This document shows, in pieces, positions 1-14,483 of a stretch of 64,000 nt of DNA. A model generated the notes under the pieces. That model saw only the letters and a program-made list of their open reading frames with translations, had not been told where the DNA came from and did not search any database. Source of the DNA: Stercorarius parasiticus (lineage: Eukaryota > Chordata > Aves > Charadriiformes > Stercorariidae); assembly GCA_013396915.1 (NCBI GenBank), contig VWZL01000259.1:236378-300377 (forward strand), given 5' to 3'. A program made the translations under genes and the position numbers. Each line of letters starts with the position of its first letter. The stretch's first letter is position 1.

Positions 1-3000
1 ATACTTCATATATGATCACTTGTATAATACACCAAAATATTTCAAAGGGCACTGAAAAACTATTTAAGGAATAAAGAGCTTGTAAAAATTCTTCCTATTC
101 TTCAGGAACAATAGAACAACATTTGACCAAAAAGACAATCAACACTGACCATTATGAGATTAACTTGCCAGGAAGACACTACCACAATGAAACATAAGCA
201 GTAGGCATGAGATCAATTTGACACCACACTATCCGTCCTCTGCCAAGTTCTCATCCCTTCAAATACATGGACTTGCACCAATGAAAATAAAAATGCAAAA
301 CATTATTTTCTCCCCTTTATTTGGCCTCATATCCTTAATGCATTAAACCATTCCTACTGCAAGCAATGGCAAAAATCCAGTTTCCTTCAAGGGAAGATAG
401 TCACAGGACTCAGTAGTGCTGTTACTCAAGAAGGTTCTTTTGCCTTTGTATCTGAACACCTAAATCTAAATACAGAAATACAATGTAACCCCATTAGACT
501 CATTTTTGATCCATTGTTCCCAAAGGCTCTATGTTAGAAGAAAATTATTTCCAGGAATAAGAATTATCCATATCACTTCACAGGAACTCTCAAACTCACT
601 TCTGACGCTTCCCTGAGGACTCTAGCAAGAGGGTCTCAGGGGGTGAACTTCATAAAATGGGACTAGGAGAGAAGAATGCACTGAAAAGCGGGGGTGAGCT
701 CTCTGAGCTTGAAATGCTTGTCCAAGAATGAGAATCTTCTCTTAACTTTGGAGTTTAGATCTAGCTTAATATTAAGCATTGCTTTCATGGTATCCTGCCT
801 TTAATGTCAATGTGGGATCTAAAAGAATTCAGATCTCTTGATAATGAAAATCCATCTGATACTCAAAAAGGCTCACACAACCATGAGATAGTCTTTTACA
901 CTGCTACGTCCTATAGCTTTATATTTCTCCTTGAGTCCGTTAATTTAATTGCATCTCTGGATTTAATTTTAAAAGATTTTATTGTAATCATAGGAGACAG
1001 CAATAATTTATTAATGCGCTCAGTAGCAGTATTATTCAGTAAAAGCAGCATTATATTTGCAGACATATAATTCCAGAGTTAATTTCATAAAAGTATAGGT
1101 GAACTTGATCCTTAAATTAATACCATTGTCCTTTGCAAGAAAGTTAAGACAGGCAATTGATTCTGCATCATATCTACAATGTTTTAAATGTGATGCAAAG
1201 AGCTGCGTAAAAGCGAGGCGTTCGTAGCAGCTGATGTGACCATGAGCATATAGATCCCATGAGGAAAAAAAATGTAAAAAAATGTTTTGCTAATAGATGG
1301 TGAAATATTCATAACTGAGTATTTTTAAGTCCTTTTCCAAAAATAAAATCTCAATGATCATATGTAAAAATTCTAAGCAAAAATTATCTGACTCGACTTC
1401 CAAAAACCAATAGATGTTGTGTCAGTAAATACCGTTTCATTGGCTTCTCTTTCTCATTTACGTGTTTTCTTTCCCATTTTGTGAAGAGAAGAGAAAGTGT
1501 GGTAAGGGAAGAAGGAAGGAAAAGAACAGAAAACAGCACAGCACCCCAAAACCTCACTGTTGCTTGCTCTAACACATTTCTTGCTGATAATTCTATTTGC
1601 TATATTAGTACTGCAGATCTGTGGCTAATTAGTTGCAAATTTTCATATTCAAAAGTCCAGCGCAGATTGCTGTGATAGTTTCACTGAACACACAAGGTCA
1701 CATCAGCGTGCTTGTGTTTGATAGTTTGTGCTTCCATGGATGGCTGCAAGTCCTAAAGCAACTGAATCCACTTCTTCAAAGGTCATTTTCCATAAAATTT
1801 CTATTACGCTTAGATCATACATAAAAGGTGAGGTCTATAAACATTCAAAAAGCAATTGAAAAAAGGAAATATAGCCATTGACAATGCCTCTTTTAGTCAA
1901 GCAAACATTCAGTAGAAATTCTTTCTTTAGGCATGTTCCCTGCTCTAATAAAAGCCCCAATTCTATTTAAAAACAAAGTGTTGGTTGTAAAAAGCTTTTC
2001 TGTGTTAGATGTCTTAACACAGAATATAAATACAGTGCAATAAGGTGACTTAAAACCTCAAATATTCTCACTCTGCTTTCCGAAGAGTTTATGATCAGAA
2101 TGGATATACATATCTTCATTTATGAAGAATTTCTTGTGCAAAAATTCTCTGAAGCTGCATATTGCTTGCCAACCTTCTGACCAGGGAGAATTTGTTCTAT
2201 GGATGAATTATTACCTATTAACTTACATAGCATTATAAATATAGCTGCTGTTGGGCAGCAGTAGGTCAGAACCAAGCAGACAAGGGTCTGTGCTCTCACC
2301 GGCTTATAGTCTAAAGGGACAACCATTGACAAACTACAAGACCAGACGTAAGATAAGTAAAGCAAGAAGTATCCATGAGCACTCAGTCACAGGATAGGTG
2401 GGGATTCAGACATTGCACAAAAAAAAATTACAATCTAGATGCAGAGGATAAATAAAAGAGCATTCCTAACTGGCAGACTCCTCTCAGTCCCTACCCCCTT
2501 TTGTTCTTACCAGATACTTCTGCTGGCTGACAAATCATCTCCCCAACACAATAAATTTGTTATGGAACATTATCTCAGGCTGAGGAAGGTCAGGATGTGC
2601 TAAAGGTCATGTATGTATTAACCCACTACATGAGAGTCCCCACTCTTAGTCTAAAACATAGTCTTAAATTACATACTATTGAACTGGCTATAACGGATCC
2701 CTCATAAACAGCCTCATTTACCTGACACATTCTCAAGATGTGCCCCAACATCTTGAAAGCAGGCTTGTGTCCTGTTTGCTCCAAGGCATTTTTAAAGTAA
2801 AAGCTATGTTGTGGAACACTGGGCTTGTGGAGTTACAGTCCCTAAGAGGAAATGACAACAGTCCAATTCCAGCACCAGCCAAATTTGGGTGCACAGAACA
2901 CGTTGGATTACGATCTGGTCACAGTGGAGACCACTGCTACAGGGGTCTGCACATAGCTTCAAGTTTACTTCAGCAGCTACAAAGGTTGTCCCTTCTGTAT

Positions 3001-6000
3001 ATTTTATGTTTTGTACCAGAAAAATACTTTTAGCCTAGACAAATGAGGGATACACTATAACTCGGTTTGGGGTTTTAAGTACCTTTTGAGAAAAGTCTTC
3101 TCTCTGAAGTAGCATTAGATAGCAGCATCAGGCAGGCGGTGAATGTTGTGATTTTGGATATGTGGTAATGCTGAACATTAATTCAGACAAAATGAGCAGT
3201 AAAACAGAGTTAATGCAGTTGTTTCCAACAGCAGCCACCCATGCTCTCAGTTAAAATTATGTCAGGAGGAGGACATGTTTTTAATGACAATTTTTAAATA
3301 TTTTAAAATCAGTTTTGTTCCATACAATGATTGAATAAACTTGGTTGCCTTGATTAAAATAATGAAATTATTCATTTTCTATTTATCTATCTTTATTCCC
3401 ACTTTGTCACTAATAGAGAGGGAAAGGACAAAAAGAGAAATCCAGGAAATTTTAATTGTCAAAGGTGCTTTTTTAAGAGAAAATTTTAGGAATACATTTC
3501 CCAAATTTCATATTTTTAAGGGAAGGGATTTTTTCCCTTAGATAATTTGTCCAGAAATTTTCACTAGCTCTATATACAGTACACAAAAAACAGATTAGAA
3601 AGCAATTTCCTGATTCAACAGTGCTTCACAACTGGTTTATATTGCTGTACAACATTGTCTGAAATTTTGCTTTTGAATACATTGCTCTTCCCAAATGGAA
3701 TAAAGCAGATGGAATTCAGTAGTGAATATACCATTACCTGAGCTCTGATACATCATCAGTGCCCATTGTAATTTTCTCCTTACAGCAGGAATTACAGGAT
3801 GAATGCAAGATTCTTGGTCAGATTCTTAAATAAATATGTGGTTGCATAGAGTTGAGCAGGAAAAGGAATGGAGGGGCTTTGATTGTCTTCCTATATTTCA
3901 CTACTGTAGAACCAGGGCAGGAAGAGAGACACGTAAAATCTGCACGCAAAAATGTAAAACACAACCACAAAACGGTGGGCAACACCTTTCTCATACATCA
4001 CTAACAAGAAAGCATGTCAAACCTCCAAATTTCCCCAGTCCTGTCTTAGAAGCTATGCTGACTGAGATGAGATTCAAACCTATTCCCTCATGGGCTTGCC
4101 ATCACCCAGTGGAAAATACATCCCAACTTGCCTCTGAATAGCAAGAAGCATTTTATTTCACAAAACCCTTTGCTCCAGTCCCATTTTAACTGCCAGAGTA
4201 ATCTCAGAGTAATTGCTACAGAAGCCACCCAATGACTCCAAGCCTGAGTCTGCAGCAGGCAGTGACACTGCTCTGTTACCACCTACAAGGGTGCCACCAG
4301 ATGAGGACAGTGCAGGTTGCCCGTGTGCCACAGCAGTGCCCAAGGGGAAGGATACATCCAGGCTGCTAATCTTCTGGGACTAAATTTAACAACTGAGGAT
4401 TCCTCAGCTCTCCCTCCATGGTTATCCCTGAGATTTGGACTCAAGACTCATCTGTCCTAGCTTTTAGGCACCGAGTCTACACCATTCACCTCTTTTTAGA
4501 GAGAAAGGGACTCTAAAGACAATTGATTTAATCCTCATAAAGGCCTTTTGGGAGCTCCTATATCTCTCCATTAGTTACACAAGAGACCTTAGGTCAGATT
4601 TAGACCCCAACTTGTCCAGCGCTGCCTCTGGGATTGTAGTGGACTCCAGGTGAGAACCAGCCTCCCCTGATCCTGACTTTTTAACCAAACCAGGAAAGGC
4701 AGCAGACTTTCCATCACAGCTGAGAGCACGCAGGACATGTAGTTTTGATGCTGACTCATCACGACTTAATCTGGGTGAAGAAAGGGAGGAAGGAAAAGAG
4801 GGTTCAGCTAATTAACATCTCCAAATAGTACCATCTACTTGGAATTTCCAATGAACTGTGCAATTTGGGATAGGAGACCAGAAAATCAAAGGCAAGTAAA
4901 AAGACCTAGTTGCAAACAGCATTTTTGACTCACTCTCCTTGACAGAAAACCATTCTCGGGCAATTGTGGAAAAGGGAAATGTTGGCTTAGTGCAAAGAGC
5001 AAACACAGAAATCTTTTAAAGACACAGGTAGGTATCTTGTATCTCTGCCTTTAGTAAGCTATTTCTTCTTTTTATTCTCATTTCCACTCTCCGTCTGTCT
5101 TCATTAGTCTGCTGGCATTCTGCTAGGATTAGTGAGCTAGTTTCCATGGTTTCTTATTTTCACTTTCTATCTTTCTTTGCTTAACTCATTAAATTGCTCA
5201 TTACTTCACTGCACTTTACAGGAGACATATTTATTGTATTAGTTACACAATGGCCAGATTAGTAAGTGATAGGCAGTTTGCTATTTGAAAGAACATATTC
5301 TAATAGCAGAAAGGAAATTCAGGAGACACAGATATTATCTACTAGTTGTAGCATAACTGGGCTAGCTAGTAACTGCTAAATGTTTACCCTTTATCACTAG
5401 AAATATCCCACATGATTATAAAAAAAACGGTGCACACACACTCCTCAGTTCTCTGCAGTACCCACACTGCACTTGCACCCAAGGCAGCTGCAAGAACAGC
5501 TCTACGGACAAACACTTTGGGTGGAGGTAAAGAGGCCTCTAAATCTCTTCTTTACCTTCTGTGACAAATTGCCGAGATAAACCTGCCCAGACCATGGCTT
5601 TTCCCAGGGTTGGGAGGAGGTCTGCACACTCGATCACCCCTCCGGCTGCTGGGGAGGAGTGCGGATGACAGGGAGGAACCAAGGCATCACAGAGGGTCCT
5701 GGCCAAAGGAAGCCCCCTCCCCCCCGCCTGAAAACTGAGCTCAAACTCAACAGTTTTGGTTTCAGTTCTCAGCTTTTCACCTTATCTGTGGTAATTGCTT
5801 TATAAGGAAGGTAATTCTGCACCTGATCCTCATATCCTGGTAAAATTCTTGAGTAAAATGACTGTTCGATTGAATGGGAGTACAGTGTGTGCTACAGCAT
5901 GAAAATTTTTTTCTTAATAAGTCAGCAGAGCTACTATTCTGTACTTATAACAAAGTACTCTCCTGCTCTTGTTGAGGGTGTCTGCTCAGTCAGGTCTGTA

Positions 6001-7990
6001 TTCAACGCAGTTCTCAGTCTTGTGGTCAGCCTCTGGAGTTTTTTATTTGATTTGTTTTCTGATTGTGCCAACTCCAACACCCACTTGTCTGCCAGTTCAC
6101 CTCCAGTCTCTATTCCCCATCATTTCTCTAAATAATCCCCACCTCCTCCTCATCCTCTCCATTAAAGCAGTCCATTTCCCCCTCTGGTCTAGCCATCAAG
6201 GGAGCGAAAGGGGTCTCTCCACCTTGCACCTCTTGCTTTCTCTTTTGATTTTTCCACAGTTAAATATAACATAGTTGATTCAATTACGCTGAAGTTTCTC
6301 AGATGCTGAATGTAATCATCCATGCTCTGCCTCTTTAGTTCGACAGGGCTCCAAGACAGAGTTCCTTTCAGCTGAATTAAGATCTTTCCCGCGGTTAGTG
6401 AATAGTGTATACAGGGGTTCACGCCATTCATTCATCTTCTCTGGTAGTTCATTTATCACTCGGGGGTAATCTACTGTGGAGAATTTTGATCAAAAGAATG
6501 CCTGAATTTTTTTTTTTTGGTGGTGGTTTAAAGAAAATCTAGCATTTTTTAAAACATTGACTTGATCCCTTGGCTAAACTTTGTAGACATAAGGCCAAGG
6601 GATTTATGAAATGTGGCTTTCCTTTTTATATCTTATTTGTATGAAAATGAGATCTACTTTTTCTCCAATAAACCCTATGAATGCTCTTATTTTTAGGGTG
6701 TGAACTGGAGCTGTTCCGTTTCACCATCCTTTAACGTTAGTCTTCTGCTGCCTGCTTTACCACTTCATTTTATATATTCTGGCATAGGACGTGCTGATGT
6801 TTGCTAAGTTTGTCAGCAGGGCTTTTCTACAGTAAACTTTATCTTGAATTCTTACTGATAACAGTCTTTGCTCTTCAAAGTATATCAAATCTGTCCAAGA
6901 TTGGTGTTCTATCATTGTCCTTGATAGAGAATAAGATCATCTTCTGTCATCTAGCAGAATTTGTTTCCTGATATTTTTATATCCTGTAAAGCCTTCAAAG
7001 AACGTCCCAGATTTTAAGAATGCTGTATTTTCTAATATCTTGTACTTCTTGTTCAATTTAATCAATTATCTTAAAAAAGTATTCTTGATGCAATGCAGTG
7101 GAACAAAAAAATATATCTCCCTGAACTTCAAAACAAAAAAATATATGATGGTACCACAGAATAGCTCATATAAGTGAGACAGACAAGAAAAAGACATTAT
7201 TAAGGTTGGAAAGCCCCAGGAGTGACCTATTTATTTCTCCGAGCTGTTTGCAAAACACATACGCTGTGATTCCGTATATGTATGCTATTTCTTACAAGAC
7301 GAATTGCTTCAGTAACCTCCGCTGTATAAAAGCCTTCATGTTAAGCCCTAAACCAAGCGACTCGCTATCCCTGAATCACAAGCCCTCTCTAAGAGGGAAG
7401 ACAGAAGAACTGAGTTAGATGAAAAAGGAAAGAGGGATGTGCTACACGCAGCCAGGGCTGGTGACGGAGCATCAGCTCTGCCAGTAGCAGTCATCCGGCA
7501 AAGTCCTGCCCCAAGAAATGGTGCTGGGAGTTTCGAAAGGTGGAATTAGTTGATACAGTTTCTGATATGGTGTACACGCATCATCTGGGCTCATTTGTCA
7601 TTAGGTCACTGTAAGTACTTCTTAGCTAAACCAACAACTGCAAAGGCTACTTTTCAGCATACTTTTTAAACATCTGCATCTTAAAAAAAATACTTTTGCA
7701 TTCTGGTGAGCTTTCTTTCCGTGTTCTAGAAACAGTAACATGTATAGTTAAGCAAAAGAGTGCCTTGCTCTTTTACAAAAAAAACAGACAGCAATCAATT
7801 ACTTCTCGCTGTCTGTGCATTAAAATTAAGGCTTTTTAAATGCAAAATTACTTTCTCCAGAAAACCTGGAAGAACAGAATGCCCCAAATACTTTAAAAAT
7901 GGTTTAATATTCAAAAAATGGCAATGAAACTTTTCATTTAATTAAATAAAAAAAGACAAAAAACTAGTTTTAAAACCCTACTCCTGCTTA
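1..7990. other. Non-coding stretch, no gene recognised
   Basis: AT-rich DNA with open frames of at most about 100 codons on either strand, none resembling a known protein. No tRNA, CR1 or other clear repeat was seen. Small items are a T12 run at 6507-6518, a repeated AACAAAAAAATATAT word near 7105 and 7130, and a C-rich patch near 5704-5720. The part at 930-1190 is rich in TAATT and TTAAT words and could be a weak regulatory block. A large intron or intergenic desert is the likely context. Confidence 0.6.
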
Positions 7991-8019
7991 CTTTTTTTTT
8001 TTTCTTTTTTTTTTTCCCC
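7991..8019. repeat. Polypyrimidine tract
   Basis: An uninterrupted pyrimidine run of about 29 bases: C, T12, C, T11, then CCCC. Such a tract can slip during replication, and read on the plus strand it would suit a splice-acceptor tract. No exon-like open stretch with a donor follows it, so I call it a simple repeat only. Confidence 0.85.
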
Positions 8020-8408
8020 ATAAATACATCTTTGGTACCTGATAGTACCAAATTTCATTCTCTCTAAAGCATGACAGTTGGGCAATCCCTATGTCACCTC
8101 TGTTGAACCAGGGAGACCATGTTTCATCTCTGAAACTGTAATACCAGCAGTGAGCCTGGCCTAAAGTGGAACCCAGCAAAATACATCTCCTTCAAGGTGG
8201 AACAGGGATCAACCTGAAATCAGCTTAGGTATTCAGTGAGAAATTGTTTTCTGTAAAGGGGGGGAAACATTATTGAATGTACCCTGCCTATAAATTAAAG
8301 CATTTAAAATGTCAAAATTCCATCACATTCAATACAAGAAAAGCAAATGTGGGCAAGCTCCTATCAATGCTTGTTGAATTACGTGCTGTAAGCAGAAAGA
8401 ATAGCTCT

Positions 8409-8444
8409 GGGGCTCTTCTGTTACTTGGGGCTCTCCTGTTACTA
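8409..8444. repeat. 18-bp tandem duplication (two units)
   Basis: Two adjacent 18-base units, GGGGCTCTTCTGTTACTT and GGGGCTCTCCTGTTACTA, differ at two positions. This is a simple local duplication. The unit length divides by three, so the chance frame over it repeats the residues ALLLL. No gene is implied. Confidence 0.85.
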
Positions 8445-9380
8445 CCTTTTAAAAGCAAACTTATCTCAGTCACTGAGATCTTCGTATTTTTATTAAATTA
8501 AAACCTAAAAAAAATTAAATACATTGTGCCACATTTAGCACGTTATCCAACATGCGTACTTAAGAATCTAATGCTTCAAATACAGTATTTCCTTGACATC
8601 CACCACTACAGCATCCAAGCACTTCCTAAGCAACACGGTCCCCCTCTGCCTTCGTTGGTGACCCCATTACTGCAGGAGAACTGAATCATCGCAAAGAGTA
8701 GCTAACTCAGTTCACAGGCCACCCCAAATACAGCTGGAAGCCAAACCTAGGGCACGTGTTTAGGCTGTAGTCAGAAGATGCAACTCGTACATATTAGCAA
8801 TAATAAACCACTAATGCAACTAGACTGTGCAACAGCAGTAGTGAAGGTATGGTGGCACTAGGCTTGATGTGCAATGAAATAACGCACCACAGACACATGC
8901 ACCCCAGTATGTAGATGCACTGCAAATTATATGTATTCATACCTAAAATCTGCTGTCCTACCTCAGTATCTTACTCACAACACTGCTTCTGCATTCGGTG
9001 CTATTTAGTGTGTCCCATTTCCTATTCAGTCCTATTTCAGTGAAGGCTCGGCTCTGCAACGTGCTGACCCTCTTGTCCCCACTTCATCAAAGCACTGACC
9101 TGTGAGGACACAAGTGGTCCTGGGAGCCTTGAGGTCCAGCATTGGCTCAAATGCATTACTGGATTGGAGCCAGCGTGTTTAGCATGTGACAAAATCAACT
9201 TCTTCAGACTTTCAGACTGTTATGCCTGAGAGCATTTTATTCTATGAATGCTCTTATACGTTTTGACAATACTGTGCTAATACAGGTATCAGAATTTTGC
9301 TTTTACTCATTAACGAAAGCATTCATTAGTACATCATGGATCTTTCCACCTTTGAATGAATGTAGGTCTTCTTTTATATC

Positions 9381-9453
9381 TACGTACATATATATGTACA
9401 TACATACATATACACGTACACACACTTACATATATGTACATGGACACGTGCAT
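9381..9453. repeat. Alternating purine/pyrimidine microsatellite (TA/CA/TG)
   Basis: About 70 bases of nearly perfect purine-pyrimidine alternation built from TA, CA, TG and ACGT steps. It includes the palindromic words ACATATATATGT, CACGTG-like GACACGTGC and ACATATATGT. Such tracts can adopt Z-DNA or extrude as cruciforms and are highly polymorphic. The 153-codon open frame across it is a by-product of the repeat, as the run of Y, I, H and T residues shows. Confidence 0.85.
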
Positions 9454-12400
9454 GTGTCTATGGTTTATTGTGTGGAAAACTCGGCAAGTATAAAGCTAGG
9501 GAGTCTATGCCACCATTGCTATTATTGTTTTAAAATCTCTGCTGTAATTGGTATAAAGTGCAGAAATTCCATTCCTGTTTCATCATTACCCGAACCTGCA
9601 AAGCGAGAAAGCATGCAAAAAAGGTCTAATAGCTCACCATATTCCCTGAGCTTGCTGTTATTACAAAATAACTGCACATCTTGTTATATTTTATTACTTA
9701 AATAAAAGCATTGATACTAATATCCTAACCTTTTTAACCTAGAGGACATTTTCTTTGTTGTGTTGTAATACTCTAAATTGTGCGTAATTATCCCTGCTTA
9801 CTTAGAAAGACTTAGTAAGGAATGAATAGGAACAATTAGCATAACAACAGAAACATTAACCCATGTAAAAGCAAAAGCATTGGCTTGCAAGCACCTGTTT
9901 GTAGCTTGTATAAGATAAGCTTATTACATTCTTTGTTCAGCAACCGAGCAGCAGAATGCAGGGGGTCCTGGCACTTTGCATGGCAATACGCTGTGATATA
10001 TCAGAGACGAGCATCTGTAAATACTAATATAAAATATAAATGCACTCCAGAGCAAACAAACTTCTTCCAAGCATTGTAATCCAAATGCATCACACCCAAG
10101 CAAGTGCATGAACATACACCAGCAAAAAGGCTCAATGAATCACGTTGTCCTAGACCCTCACGGAAGAGGCTTAATCTGTTTAAGAGAGGTACTGGGGGAA
10201 CAGAAATATTATCAGTTTCAGTGACAATAGTTATCTGGTTTATTTAGCAGTCCCTCGCTTCCTCAGCTCCCTGCGTCCAAGATACCCTACAACCTTCTAC
10301 TGCCTTCTTGTCCAGACTTCCAAATAGCCTGAAGCACACACCAGAAACAAGGGACTCTGTCCTGTCATGCCAGTTTGTGGGTTTGGCTTGATTAATCCAA
10401 GGTTTGAAACCTTCACTGGGCCAAGTCTGCAGGACGTGACAATGTGCGCCCTTTAGTACGTAGCCTGGTGCTCACCACGGCTTCTGTGAGACACAGAAAG
10501 AACGAAGACTGATGCTCTGCAGACGTGTTCAGCAGATGGCCCACAGGAACGACTCATCCAGCGCACAGGTCATGCCTAGCTCCTCTCATTGTCAAGGGTA
10601 GCTGGTGAGGGGCCCGCAAGCCAAACGCTTTGCTCTGTCTGCTATAGCCTGCTCCTGGCTACTGCTGCAGCTGAGAGCACACAACATATTCCTGCCTAAT
10701 CACAGGTTGCTTCCAGGAGACAGGATGACTAGAAACACAACAGCATGAATTATTCTGATGGTAATTTAGGGAAGGATGGGAATTTCCCAGTACACTTGTA
10801 CTTACCCTGCACGCAAGGCAAGCCAGTGCAACCAAGAAGCAGTAGGTCTCTTAATCCTTTATCTGCACAGGCAAGTAGTAGGTCCTCACATGTAGTGAAG
10901 GATGAGTGGCATCATGCAGACACATATGACTTGAAGCGGCGATGATGTGATTTACTCAGTCAGAAAGAATGGGCATTCATTTCTAGTCTGAAACTAGAAA
11001 AAAAGAGATATATGGTAAATCTACATGCAAAGAGATTTTCCCCTCATTTCTGAGACCATTCAGAGCAAGTCTGCTAACACTCCTGCAGTTTCCCACGAAA
11101 CAAAGATGGAACAATAAAAATATAAGATAATTTTCAGTCTGGAAATTGCCAAGTGGACCCAGAACCTTTGTTCCCTCTGCTTTTCTGTTTGCAGCACACA
11201 GGCTCAGGCCTCCACCTGCAAGTCTCCCTCCCCTTGTGCAGTCACACAAGCGCTTGCACACACACATCCTGTGTTCAAAATACCTCTCTCACATTAAAGG
11301 CACTTTTTTGGCTTATGATTTTCCTAGAGCTACCTAAAATGCTTTGCACATTTCTCAGTTTAAATTTGCAGTAAGTGAAAGCTGAAAGAACTTTGGTTCA
11401 CTATCAACAATAATCCAGATGAGAACTAGCAGAAATTCTGAACCCAAAATAAATTTACATTGTTTTAATCTATTAAATTATCAGACTACTGAGCAGATTT
11501 CAACAGAAAAAAAAATATACAGCATGATGGTATTTCTGATCTACACCTCATTTGCACTCCTACTTGACAAAAGTAATAGTCATCCTCACCTTGTTTCTCT
11601 TTTATTCAGTATTAACTACAGATGTTTAAACAGAACACTGTAATCAAACATTGTAAGGTTTCCACAAGTATGTATTTCATTATGCAGTAAAAAGTATTTA
11701 CACTTATTAAACTAAGATTAAATATGTACATGCACATACGCAGACAAAGGGAAAAGCTGAACGTCATGGCACAACCATCTACCTTTTCTAAGCAGCAGAC
11801 CTTGCCCCAGTAAAGCTTGATAAGAACCGGTCAAGAAAGGTGGGAAAATTAGATAGGAACCAGTCTTTATCAGATCCCTATGTGATCCTTCTCCCACAAG
11901 CATTCTGTTCTTCATGTTTCATTTCAGGAGTGAACAGGACTTGCTGAATATAATTCGTAAGTACTTTGGTCGAAGGCTCCCAGATAGCACTAAGACAAAT
12001 AATGTGAGCCCATTACAGGTCCCATTAGAGAACTTAACTGTAACATTGCATTGTGCATCTCATCAGTTTTAATTCTTCCAATGCTGCAGTTCATACCCTG
12101 GCCAAGTGGCAGCATCCAGAAGCACACTAAAAAGATTCATAGAAATTAGTATCTCAGTGCCAGCAAGACTTAAGGAAACACCTTGAATTTCAGTAACATT
12201 GACACTGGTGTGCTTCATGTTCAGTTGGTTTAATGGCAATTACGATACTTAAGTCACTTTTAGAGTAGCTATTTAAACTACAATGAAAAAAATCATGTTT
12301 ATAAGCCATACACATTCTTCTCTCTTTTTGAAAAATATTTCTGTAGGTCTCTTTCTTGGTACTCAATTCATTTATACAGTTATAATCAAAACCTACTTCA

Positions 12401-14456
12401 TATACAATACCTGTTTGATATCTAATCTATTCAATGCAATAGCAAGTTATAGATGTGCAATTTCATATCTGTAAGATAAAACAAATGTTAGTCACCTAAA
12501 AACATCTAATATATAAAAAAAACTGTAAAAGCATAATGATGTTATCTAGTTAGTACTATATATATGCAGACGTTTTGTAGACATCCTAGCCAGGAATAAT
12601 AAGAGATCCTCAGAAGATGGGAGCAAGAAACCAGCAGGCTTTAGCCCAAACTGCAAACCAGATTAAAGTCATGTGGAGTAGTTCAATCAAATTTACACCA
12701 CTCCAGAGAATTATTTCCAACACTTTCTGAGATCACCCCAATGCCTACGAAAGATGCTTTCACATTGTTTCATTTGCTTATGACATCTTTCAATGTATTC
12801 TAATTAAACCCGAAGGTAAAATTTCCATAATACAGCAATTTCTCGGGATTCTCTCTTACCTGGGTGCAAGTGAAGCAATGGCAGCAAGGACAGAAATTTA
12901 TGCAAAAGTGCCCTTAAACTTTCCAGGCCTGAGTTGCTACCCTTAAATCTGAAATTCAGTTTCATGACAATTATTCACAGTCACTTCACAGCGGAATCAG
13001 TTTTGAAACTACAGTCCACAAGCAAAAGGACTCTATCTTTTTAAGAATATCGTAAACTGAATACTTTATAATGACCACATTTCGTATTGTGCCTCAACAC
13101 AATTGTTGTGCAATCAACAACTGAAGATGATGTACTGAAGAAGAGACAGGCAAGTTCCTCACTTTCAGCTGAGGTGTACTTTACTGACACGATATCATTG
13201 CTAAGCAGGAGGAGGAGACACAAGTAGACATCAAAATGAATGGAAAAAGAAAGACAAACCAAAAATCCAAATGGACTTGGAGAGGTTGGAAAGGAGAGAA
13301 AAATCAGGACAGGAATCCCTCCTCCACTATGTCTATGCACCGAGGGGTACACTCAGGTGTAGTCTGTGGCTCAATCCTGTACAAAGAAATGTCATTGCGT
13401 TATTAACAGCTGATGAGTTCAGCTGTTTGCCACTAAGCTGAGTGTGCAGCCCAGAGTATTTCCTACATTTGTTTCAAGAGAAAATCCAATGGCAAGGGTC
13501 TACATGGAGCGTGAAACACGCAATAGAGCTCTGCACTGCTGTTAATAGATCTGCAGTGCTGATCAAAGAGAAAAATTTTGCCCCCCGATAAAAAAGGTGG
13601 GGAAAAAAAAAATGAATCACTATAAAACTTTTTAAAAAGAACAACATAAAAATGAAATTGCAGCCCATAGGAAAAAAAAAAATGCAAAGCATTGAAAACT
13701 AACCAAAAGAGACCAGGAACAACCTTAGGCTTCATGTGAAGGTTCAGACTTTAAATGACAGTCACTGCAGATACAGGACTTAACAGAAATGAAAGTTACA
13801 TTAAAAGAAAAGTATACAACATCCTTTCAATAATTAACAAAATTTTTGGGGAAAATACTAAACATTTAACTTATAAAGTTATACAAAATCTGTTTTCCAC
13901 AATTTATATTAAAATGACTCAATTTATAAATATTTGAAGATATAACACACATTTACATTTAAATACTTTGATATTATGCACACATGAAATCATCTCAGGC
14001 TAGCAACGTTTTGATATTAACTCATTAGGTAGAATTTTCCCATTTATTTTCCTATCTTTATTGAAATAGTAACAGCAAAATAATGTGATTTTCGTTTTTT
14101 TTAGGCTAGAGATATTTTGGGTATCTAAAACTGACAGTGAATAAAATGTGTAATACAGACCCAGATCAGTTGGTGCCATACTGTAATGTCCACCTTAGGG
14201 AACACACATGTCCACAAGAATTTTCCTAAGTTCCTCCAGGTGTTCGCAGACATGGTCCAATTCAAAGCTATCTCTCAATGCCAATGAGCTTGGAAAAGTG
14301 GAAGTCACTCCACACAATCCATTCTCTTTGCTCATTGCAAAGCTCAGAAAGGTTGGTATTAAATTACTGCTGGATTTTAGCACACTTTGTGAACAGGAGC
14401 CTCAGTCTTAGGTCACAACTAGCTGAAGAAAGGGTCATATTGACATGCATTCATAT

Positions 14457-14483
14457 AGTCACTTGCCCAAGTCTAGTAAAGCC
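14457..14483 (-). mobile_element. Possible MIR SINE core remnant
   Basis: The words AGTCACTTGCCCAAG and TCTAGTAAAGCC resemble the reverse complement of the MIR core, where a GTNACTTGCCCAAGG block is followed by a TAGTAAGTGG block. Only about 27 bases can be matched by eye, so this is weak. MIR copies in birds are old and badly decayed, which fits. Confidence 0.3.

Noticed and set aside
9244..9705. 153-codon plus-strand frame with YIH/T-rich middle
   Set aside because: The middle is translation of the alternating microsatellite at 9381-9453.
10740..10880. Minus-strand TGCAGG/GTAAGTAC donor with an upstream TGCCTGTGCAG acceptor
   Set aside because: The implied exon is about 57 bases, open in one frame only, and nothing supports it as coding.
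13525..13565. Inverted repeat TCTGCACTGC / GCAGTGCTGA with 13-base loop (miRNA-like)
   Set aside because: The stem is only about 10 pairs and the flanks do not extend it. Too short for a miRNA precursor.
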